Shown: positions 61,301-64,000 of the stretch, piece by piece
How the letters are laid out: each line of letters opens with the position of its first letter
Position numbering within the stretch: position 1 is the first letter of the stretch
From: Acidobacteriaceae bacterium
GTDB lineage: Bacteria; Acidobacteriota; Terriglobia; Terriglobales; Acidobacteriaceae
NCBI GenBank assembly: GCA_030041045.1
Contig: JASHOQ010000078.1
Coordinates: 26,558-90,557, forward strand
Reading direction: 5' to 3'
Length of the DNA: 64,000 nt
Notes under the pieces: model-generated
Told to the model about the DNA's origin: nothing
Databases searched by the model: none
Seen by the model: only the letters and a program-made list of their open reading frames with translations
Position numbers and translations under genes: made by a program

Positions 61301-62459
61301 GCCGCCTGCGACCATCAGCGTTCCCCCCAACGGCGACTCCGAACAGATCACCGTAACAGACACTGCCTCGGTCTACGCCGGATACCTGATCGGCGGAACC
61401 GTCACCGGCCTTAACGCCGGCACGTCCGTCACGCTGCTCGATAACGGCACGGACTCCGTCGCCATCGGCAGCAATGGCGCCTTCACCTTCCCAATACCGA
61501 TCGCCACCGGGTCTGCCTACGCCGTCACCGTCAGCGCGCAGCCGGCCAACCAGATGTGCACCGTCGCCAGCGGCGCGGGCACCGTTGCCGCGGCCAATAT
61601 TACCAATGTGTCGGTTGTCTGCAAGACCCAGACATTGACCACGCTCTCTATCTCGCCCTCGCCGGCATCCGGCGGACAGCAAGTCAGCTTTACGGCAACT
61701 GTGGCTCCCCTTGCAGGCACGGGAACGCCCACGGGCTCGGTTACGTTCTCCTGCGTTAACGGCCCCGCCGGGCAGCCCGTCACTTCCGGGGCCGTCAGCC
61801 TCGTCAGCGGCGTCGCGGTCTGGAATACGACTGCGCTCGCATCTTTCGACTACAGCAATTGCTTCAACGCAGCGTACTCTGGCGACAACAATTTCCTGCC
61901 GTCCACTTCCACCAGCGAGAGCCTCGAGGTCTCAGACTTTCAAATCAACTTCCCAACGCCCTCCCATCTGAATCTGCTGCCCGGTCAGAGCACCCAGCTT
62001 CCCCTCACTGTCTCGCAGGCAAATGGCGCATTCAACGGCACGGTGAGCTTCGCGATGACCGGGCTTCCGCCCAGCGTGACAGCCAATTTCGATCCCGCCA
62101 CGGTGACGCTGACAGGCGGCTCCGGATCGGTCACGGCCATGGTCACGCTCACCGCGGCCCAGCTCAATGCGCAGCAGGCTCCCGCGTCCGGTTCGCGCAG
62201 CATCAGGACCCTCATCCTCGCCGTCCTTCTGCCGCTGTTCGCGCCTCTTGCCGGCCTCGGCCGAGTTCGCCGCCGCCTGCGTCGCCACGGCCGGCTTGTG
62301 CTGCTTATGCTTCTCTGCTTCGGCGCCCTCCTGGACTTGAGTTCCTGCGGCAGCAGCAGTGGCTTTTTTAACCAGCCGCCTCAGACGTACACGGTGACCC
62401 TCACAGCTACCAGCGGCACGGATGTGCACTCAACCTCATTCAGCCTGACGGTGGAGTAG
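55335..62459 (+). CDS. giant multidomain exoprotein (2374 aa) with C-terminal anchor cassette
   Basis: GTG start; hydrophobic signal segment LRRALPAVPLLACAAWL. Order: NHL-type propeller (about 65-370: VAVAPNGNYYIADGLNARIR); YncE-like propeller (about 390-790: VDSVNNVVYVPNTGSSSVTV); three ASH/choice-of-anchor-D Ig modules (about 790-1130: VVFSPAAVDFGTIPYDSGTT); TolB-like propeller (about 1150-1620: ISANGRYVAFASLATNLVSA); Big_3_5, Big_2 (VASIDSSGLATGLTAGTATI) and two modules starting PPNGD(T/S)E(N/Q)ITVTDT; a second Big_3_5; then the helix-RVRRRLRR-helix-LSSCGSS-linker-strand cassette. It is likely a long surface adhesin or scaffold. The small outer-membrane barrel gene begins 8 bases after its stop. 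Confidence 0.88.
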   Translation: MTGRSTRREFAKRRRAVSRCTALRRALPAVPLLACAAWLTQPAQAQISEMTIIAGSTLAVTCQQPNTLTGPICNGGYSGDGGYAVNAQFENPAGVAVAPNGNYYIADGLNARIRVVYANNGAINTYAIIPGQSTGATATAVATDAAGNIFYGDNNGNVYMNGTGLSNTDSFSVEALAPDNNGNLYVLSSVQFEYYRLYIVNVKTGAATLLLDTTTTAGINNDNLYGLATDGAGDVYIIDPAWHGLSNSVTGTPVILDFYVTNTGGTYSVSSTTPALVFFTLYAAYGQSLAFEPSTGAFYIDEGSAVIKYTPGSTVVPPVAGTGTDGYNSGYDVDNVAEPATQTEINTVGGISLTPAGALYIADTDNNVIRRVTDSPGCQECGPTTLTQTDQFPLLSLDYAVNPVTNKLYLSDPASSVVNVYNLSNDSLITSVPVGSSPGQPAVDSVNNVVYVPNTGSSSVTVITGVTDTVAATIPMTLASPGFTPSTTPLTIAVDPTLNKAYVALNNGGFINVIQGPTAANGNAAWAQGASIPVFIPSALAVDTKNNIVYARCFCAEGSGTPLGEEQYSMAVIDANTDTVTSTQLEFVGQSTDIATDSIAVDETSGNVVIADSEEPTLHIWQPATGGFEQITPSFYPEHVAVDSYNEVAYFTDGYGNSGSYNLTTGQNLTLTQNPNVEATCGAASSAIGLDPTTDQAYITVCPETVADPNCTTTMCAGLDLFDGPTGKLLAQLPLGDPSNSDNSLFGNFAVAVNPSTHAVYVGDSVTSTIDVVNGPSGSLLAQRPLLVFSPSPLTLPAVAAGDTTSATLTVTNCGTQSATLAPTLSASQSLGMGLITPATCTAAAPTTPSTTCPPATPVPGTSCSFDVQFAPNPGISGSYNGSIMFSDQALNAPQIIPFTGTVGLTSVVFSPAAVDFGTIPYDSGTTIPVTVTNVGSSNLIVSSTQFVQEGSTNYSADFEQYSNCLGSTGIAPNASCTITVSYYPVSFPAGSTELVYLQVTDNAGTGTQTLDVSGSSGSASLGFAVFSSGNTSNAENLSVNFGDIEYSAPSATAKITVENEGGGALTFNSIDITSGDFQILSNTCPTAPSSLAAYGSCVLGVFFTPTEAPGSVESAQIVFNESNSTVSSQSISLSGTSSAPLGPPSLPLSSTSPLLVSSDNSVPPNPAASSAGGTIAPAPYAAVSSGGQFVAFSYSATNLPGPLQAEPNSPLSGVYLRNTCVGADPNCDQNTNFVAYGPTAGPASNGGGACGGSSTSGTGSTYPAIDNTGEFVAFLSGQCNFNGSTSSNVTQIFLHDVIHGTTNLVSANAAGNPVSLGAAQNPFSMSSNGQAFAYETASPEVVTGTTFPSGGFDAPGANNPYEVYWSNCAQQSNGVCASSPILISQDTTNSNVAANNTAEDPAISANGRYVAFASLATNLVSATIPSGSEQVFLRDTVTSTTTLISAGATTESASSTNPSVSGDGRFVAYESDDPSLAVAAGLPSTSDTQIYLRDTCLSNGANVCGSGSPSTTLLSQFNGKTATESTNSPFISADGRLVTFTSASASLNEMNFSSLGTYEYDTCIANEAPVPSCTPALYLLYSLSTTAFGGGELPTAPVDATDQFAVFNITTLSEGIYPVAQAYLGPTTVTASSIPTSTTLKLSGSSLLTPTSVIYGQPVTLTATVSLSSGGTLMTGGSVNFFDGSVFLGTATPNTQGLAVLTTPNIAPGPQLLSAVFSPSGLYGPSSGLASLDVLTLIELQVSPSTATIGAEATQQFSVTGTFSNGEVYPIPGTISWSATPASVASIDSSGLATGLTAGTATITASQGSISGTATLTVTTVGPAPPINVPPNGDTENITVTDTDTVSAYTLPAAINVDVPVAYYSVGTPLGFGSQNGSQQIVAVANAGQAPMTLSSVAVNAGAPFSIAAFQCLNGSTTTGSDSATLPSGGFCTVTITYSGTSPATDTGTLTFTDNADLSNLLSTASGSNYTQSITLNGTGGVTAPPALPPATISVPPNGDSEQITVTDTASVYAGYLIGGTVTGLNAGTSVTLLDNGTDSVAIGSNGAFTFPIPIATGSAYAVTVSAQPANQMCTVASGAGTVAAANITNVSVVCKTQTLTTLSISPSPASGGQQVSFTATVAPLAGTGTPTGSVTFSCVNGPAGQPVTSGAVSLVSGVAVWNTTALASFDYSNCFNAAYSGDNNFLPSTSTSESLEVSDFQINFPTPSHLNLLPGQSTQLPLTVSQANGAFNGTVSFAMTGLPPSVTANFDPATVTLTGGSGSVTAMVTLTAAQLNAQQAPASGSRSIRTLILAVLLPLFAPLAGLGRVRRRLRRHGRLVLLMLLCFGALLDLSSCGSSSGFFNQPPQTYTVTLTATSGTDVHSTSFSLTVE

Positions 62460-62467
62460 GTGAAACC

Positions 62468-63091
62468 ATGAAGCGCAGCGCTGTTGCAACCATCGCTCTC
62501 TGGCTGCTCTTCTCCGGACCGGCGCAAGCTGTGCGGGCCCAGACGCCCTCGGAGGCGAACCATGGTTTCACTGGAATAGCGCCACTCGAGGTCACGCTGG
62601 CCTACAGCGCCGACCGCACCAATGGCGTGGCAGGCGGGTGCGGCTGTTTCTGGTTGAGCGGCGGCAGGGCTGAAGCCAGCGCAAACTTTCCACGCGGCAT
62701 CGGCATCGTAGCTGAGCTCACCGGACAGCACGGCAGCAACATCAACTCCACCCTCAACAGCCTGAGCCTGGTATCGTATCTCTTCGGGCCGCGGTATACG
62801 TTTCGCTCAAGCATGCGATTGGTTCCGTTTGCGCAGCTTCTTTTTGGTGGAGTGCACGGCTTTGATGCGTTGTTCCCAACCCCAGCGGCGTCCGTTCCCA
62901 ACCCGGACGCTTTTGCCTTCGCCGCCGGCGGAGGGTTCAATGCAAACCTTTCAAGCCGTCTGGCGGTGCGAGTCATCCAAGGGGACTACCTGCGCAGTCA
63001 GCTGCCCAACGCCGGTAACAATCGTGAGAATCACTTGCGCTTGTCCGCGGGAATCGTCTTTCGCTTTGGATCCGGCATGATCAGCCGGTGA
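62468..63091 (+). CDS. small outer-membrane beta-barrel protein
   Basis: 207 aa. Signal peptide (AVATIALWLLFSGPAQAVRA). The mature chain alternates polar and hydrophobic residues in eight or so strands (EVTLAYSADRTNG, AEASANFPRGIGIVAELTG, FAFAAGGGFNANLSSRLAVR) and ends with a barrel-type strand (LRLSAGIVFRFGSGMISR). It resembles OmpA/OmpW-like eight-stranded barrels without a peptidoglycan domain. Its position 8 bases after the giant exoprotein gene suggests a membrane partner or anchor for it. Confidence 0.85.
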   Translation: MKRSAVATIALWLLFSGPAQAVRAQTPSEANHGFTGIAPLEVTLAYSADRTNGVAGGCGCFWLSGGRAEASANFPRGIGIVAELTGQHGSNINSTLNSLSLVSYLFGPRYTFRSSMRLVPFAQLLFGGVHGFDALFPTPAASVPNPDAFAFAAGGGFNANLSSRLAVRVIQGDYLRSQLPNAGNNRENHLRLSAGIVFRFGSGMISR

Positions 63092-63171
63092 AGCCTCAGC
63101 CGCGCGAACCCCTTTGGCCTGCCCGGCGAATTTTCTACAAACCAGTATCATGAAGGGCCTGGAAGCAGTAA

Positions 63172-63534
63172 TTGGGCTTGTGGCCGATCGTCTCGAGCGC
63201 ATTGAGCAACATTGTGCCCAGTCTTTCGACCCATCGCTATCCCGCCGATCCCGGCTTCGGGTTTCAGGAATTTTACTCGCGATTAAGCGAGATGGGCTTT
63301 GTGATCTGTCTGGGAAAACTCGGCCACGAAGCGCGCTTCCGCCTCGGCACTATCGGCCGGCTGAATGAACAGAATATGAAAGGACTGCTCCGGGAGATCG
63401 CCGGCGTTATGGATCAAATGAAGCAGCCAAGCATTCAAGCAGCCTGGCCTGGAGCCGGCGCCGGGAAAAGCCCGCTTGCGCAACTTTATATGAGCCGCGA
63501 AGTGTCGGGAAGCTGCTCACGCTCCAGAGGTTAG
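63172..63534 (+). pseudogene. phnW: degenerate C-terminal fragment of 2-aminoethylphosphonate-pyruvate transaminase
   Basis: The frame encodes HRYPADPGFGFQEFYSRL, SEMGFVICLGKLGHEARF, RLGTIGRLNEQNMKGLLREI, closely following the last 80 residues of PhnW (family pattern FYxRLxxxGFVIYPGK...FRIGxIG). The N-terminal two thirds, including the PLP-lysine, are absent. PLP enzymes of this type cannot work as such a fragment, so it is called a remnant. After it (to 63534) the frame runs into unrelated sequence. Confidence 0.7.
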
Positions 63535-63842
63535 CAGACCCTGTCGCACTTGGGCCGAGGCCACGGTACCCTTGGCCGGGCTCCGCAGCCGTGAGAAAAC
63601 GAAAGCTTCCCGGTAGCCGTGACAAACGGCGCCACAAAATTTCCGGCGTTAACTTCACCTTCGAATTACCGTCTATAATGTCGGATCAGACACACTGCGG
63701 GAGCCACTGCGCACCATTGGCTGTCGATGCTCCCGTAATCATAGTGTGCTTACCTGACTGGGCCCCAGCTCAAGTCCTGCATCGCCTTTGCAGTCCATTA
63801 CCAGCAGAGTGCCAAGGTCTCTCGCAATCTGAGGAGGTAATC
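63535..63842. other. promoter and structured leader of the lipoprotein gene
   Basis: TATAAT at 63674-63679 is followed by a long leader. CACACT (63691-63696) pairs with AGTGTG (63743-63748), and CGGGAGC (63698-63704) with GCTCCCG (63729-63735), forming a nested hairpin. GAGGAGGT lies 5-12 bases before the ATG. No coding frame is supported in this stretch. Confidence 0.55.
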
Positions 63843-64000
63843 ATGATGCGTAGGACCTTGCTTTTTCTTTTTGTCCCGGCCCTTGTAAGCGTTCTTCTGG
63901 CGGGATGCAGCTCCAACCTCACCACTACCCCCACGGGCACCGCCGCAGCGGGGACGGTTCCCGTTTCCATCTCCATGACCGACGATCCGCCGGCCGGGGT
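63843..64000 (+). CDS. lipoprotein, DUF4382-like, truncated by the window end
   Basis: The visible 52 residues start MMRRTLLFLFVPALVSVLLAGC: a lipoprotein signal with lipobox LAGC. A Thr/Ala linker and PVSISMTDDPPAG follow, the usual opening of DUF4382 domains. Strong GAGGAGGT Shine-Dalgarno. The rest lies outside the window. Confidence 0.75.
   Translation, partial: MMRRTLLFLFVPALVSVLLAGCSSNLTTTPTGTAAAGTVPVSISMTDDPPAG

Overview
The window is about 64 kb of high-GC chromosomal DNA that looks like an acidobacterium (Acidobacteriota, class Terriglobia). The indicators are an orphan MacB/FtsX-type permease of the acidobacterial ADOP family, very large exported Ig-repeat proteins, a sedolisin fused to Ig domains, a CadC-like regulator with TPRs, a large PIG-L deacetylase with NEW3-like and GATase-like domains, and a tRNA-like gene with an 8/4 acceptor/T branch, a type reported from Acidobacteria. 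No phage, plasmid, IS or CRISPR signature was seen.

Layout. 1-2 kb: rpsB-tsf, with a terminator-like hairpin between them and a second one after tsf. 2.3-9 kb: a coiled-coil porin, a PIG-L deacetylase and an APC permease. 9-11 kb: the msrP-msrQ methionine sulfoxide repair pair. 10.8-12.4 kb: rplS and rnhB on the minus strand, separated by about 0.5 kb holding a tRNA-like gene on the plus strand and an inverted, diverged copy of part of it. 12.5-15.4 kb: a small secreted protein, a family 2 glycosyltransferase, an HU/IHF protein and a PgeF-type laccase-domain protein. 16-19.7 kb: an ankyrin protein translationally overlapped with a secreted GH113-like mannanase. 20-25.5 kb: a minus-strand run of an M3 peptidase, YjbR, an F420-type reductase, an SDR and a DUF1080 protein. 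25.6-35.8 kb: extracellular proteins built from propeller, chitobiase-C, Ig and lectin-like modules. 35.9-39.2 kb: an exported caspase fused to 21 Cys-paired Sel1-type units. 39.3-45.5 kb: DUF309, GH3, a TlpA-like thioredoxin and ADOP. 45.7-49.6 kb: a sedolisin. 49.7-51.7 kb: two divergent glycosyltransferases. 51.8-63.1 kb: a CadC-like TPR regulator divergent from a three-gene surface operon (small secreted protein, 2374-aa exoprotein, outer-membrane barrel). 63.1-64 kb: a degenerate phnW fragment and the start of a DUF4382-like lipoprotein.

Themes. The coding content is dominated by export and polysaccharide or protein degradation (GH113, GH3, S53, lectin-like domains). Four large exoproteins share one C-terminal cassette: a hydrophobic helix, an Arg cluster, a second helix, a lipobox-like Cys, a small-residue linker and a final beta strand. 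This may be an unrecognised anchoring or sorting signal. The most unusual nucleic-acid feature is the 11.63-11.90 kb locus, where a tRNA with selenocysteine-tRNA-like geometry but a GCG (Arg) anticodon is followed by a segment able to pair with its D, anticodon and variable arms.
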